A stretch of 6,620 bases of DNA, taken from assembly GCA_013330315.1 (NCBI GenBank), contig DUIO01000253.1, positions 1 to 6,620 on the forward strand, read 5' to 3'. The notes under the pieces were generated by a model. It did no database searches. It saw only the letters and a program-made list of their open reading frames with translations, and was not told the origin of the DNA. This document shows positions 5,877 to 6,620 of this stretch, one piece after another. This DNA is from Methanosarcina sp. (GTDB lineage: Archaea > Halobacteriota > Methanosarcinia > Methanosarcinales > Methanosarcinaceae). A program made the position numbers and the translations under genes. Numbering within the stretch: the stretch's first letter is position 1; each line of letters starts with the position of its first letter.

Positions 5877-5983
5877 TTTTATGCATTTCAGTGAAATATC
5901 GGTACTGAAAAACTTGAGAAAATCTGGATGTCTCTTCAGGTAACGTTTTTCCGGTATTTACTTTAAAATCCAGGGTGTTTCCC
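5877..5983 (+). other. Leader region of the FAD dehydrogenase gene with a small palindrome
   Basis: This spacer holds a perfect palindrome, ATTTCA-G-TGAAAT (5885-5897), about 87 bp before the start codon. No strong TATA box is evident: AATTTTATGC (about 5875-5884) is the best candidate. The ribosome binding site for the next gene is the modest AGGGTG at 5972-5977. Confidence 0.3.
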
Positions 5984-6620
5984 ATGGGTAGCGAAAACCA
6001 GACTGTTGAGGAAGAAAATACATGCTCTGCATATGATGTTGTGATTATAGGTGCAGGGCCTGCAGGAATGTTTGCGGCTTACGAGCTTGCAAACGAAAAG
6101 CTGAGCATTCTTGTTATTGATATGGGCAGAGACATTGACAGGCGTCACTGTCCTATGAAAACCCAGAGTTACTGCATGCACTGCATGCCATGTGAGATTA
6201 TGTGCGGGGTTGGGGGCTGCGGGACTTTTTCTGACGGGACCCTGAACCTCAGGCCTGATATAGGAGGCGACCTTGCAGCCCTTACCGGAGACCAGACTGA
6301 AGCCTGGGAACTGGTAGACAGGGTTGATAGGGTTTTTCTGAAATTCGGTGCGCCTGAGGGCGCTCTTCTTACCGAAGGCCCGGAAATAGAGGAGTTAAAA
6401 CGCAGGGCTGCCTCTGTCGGAGCCCGATTTATCGAAATCAAGCAGCGGCATATAGGTTCGGATAATGCTCCTGCAGTTATAGGGCGATTTAAACAGGACC
6501 TGGTTGACAAAGGTGTGGATTTCATGATCGAGACCGAAGTCCATGACCTTATAATCGAAGAAGAAACCTGCAAAGGCGTTATGCTCTCAGGCGGAAGGGT
6601 TATCCGTGCAAATTACGTGC
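5984..6620 (+). CDS. FAD-dependent dehydrogenase, COG2509 type, N-terminal 212 codons (cut by window edge)
   Basis: Residues 17-30 form the dinucleotide-binding strand and loop (YDVVIIGAGPAGMF, GxGxxG type), and the acidic residue after the next strand is D46 (LVIDMGR), the normal FAD ribose contact. A cysteine-rich stretch follows: C56, C64, C67, C70, C74 and C79, with the pattern YCMHCMPCEIMCGVGG leading into CGTFSDGTLNL. This layout is typical of the uncharacterised FAD-dependent dehydrogenase family COG2509; the cysteines may bind a metal or Fe-S cluster or form redox disulfides. A short acidic N-terminal extension (residues 1-16) precedes the FAD domain. The ATG is preceded by AGGGTG with six-base spacing; an in-frame GTG at 5975 is a less supported alternative. 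Substrate and partners are unknown. The protein continues beyond the window, so the C-terminus and any further cofactor sites are unseen. Confidence 0.85.
   Translation, partial: MGSENQTVEEENTCSAYDVVIIGAGPAGMFAAYELANEKLSILVIDMGRDIDRRHCPMKTQSYCMHCMPCEIMCGVGGCGTFSDGTLNLRPDIGGDLAALTGDQTEAWELVDRVDRVFLKFGAPEGALLTEGPEIEELKRRAASVGARFIEIKQRHIGSDNAPAVIGRFKQDLVDKGVDFMIETEVHDLIIEEETCKGVMLSGGRVIRANYV

Noticed and set aside
6169..6573. 134-aa minus-strand ORF opposite the FAD dehydrogenase
   Set aside because: The plus-strand frame has clear FAD-binding and cysteine motifs; the opposite frame is Ser/Pro/Arg-rich and without motifs, a typical shadow.

Overview
The window looks like methanogenic archaeal DNA, most likely Methanosarcina or a close relative. 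The evidence is the near-certain N-terminus of an archaeal pyruvoyl-dependent arginine decarboxylase, AT-rich intergenic DNA with archaeal TATA boxes (two exact TTTATATA), GGAGG-type ribosome binding sites, long leaders and moderate-GC genes in long AT-rich spacers. The genus is an inference from gene content and style; no rRNA or tRNA is present to confirm it.

Left part, all on the minus strand and so read right to left: two tandem paralogous HyuA-type hydantoinase/oxoprolinase genes (2559-4481, then 364-2355), followed by the start of pdaD (1-92, cut by the window edge). The two HyuA proteins align without gaps for about 560 residues and are about 70% identical over the first 250. No HyuB partner is visible. 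The upstream copy ends in a hairpin/T-tract terminator. The downstream copy is preceded by a tetranucleotide microsatellite (11.75 TAAA units) where its promoter should be, so the two genes are probably transcribed separately. The upstream copy has its own TATA box, with three 16-18 bp A-tract repeats just upstream of it.

Middle, plus strand: a compact type II toxin-antitoxin-like operon (4896-5362) with a 62-aa antitoxin-position protein and a 93-aa RelE/ParE-like toxin overlapping by ATGA. It has a perfect TATA box inside an inverted repeat, a duplicated Shine-Dalgarno/start module and a downstream hairpin followed by T-runs.

Right part, plus strand: a 620-bp gap holds a probable very small membrane-peptide gene (5622-5699, strong AGGAGG ribosome binding site), then a degenerate noncoding repeat tract (about 5693-5876). 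The window ends inside a gene for a FAD-dependent dehydrogenase of the COG2509 type with a cysteine cluster (5984 onward).

The three protein-coding blocks do not obviously form one pathway. The HyuA pair and pdaD share a strand and a nitrogen-compound theme (ATP-dependent amide/lactam chemistry and arginine-to-agmatine), but separate leaders argue against a single operon. The least explained parts are the HyuB-less HyuA pair with its two different repeat-bearing promoters, and the small peptide with its adjoining repeat tract.
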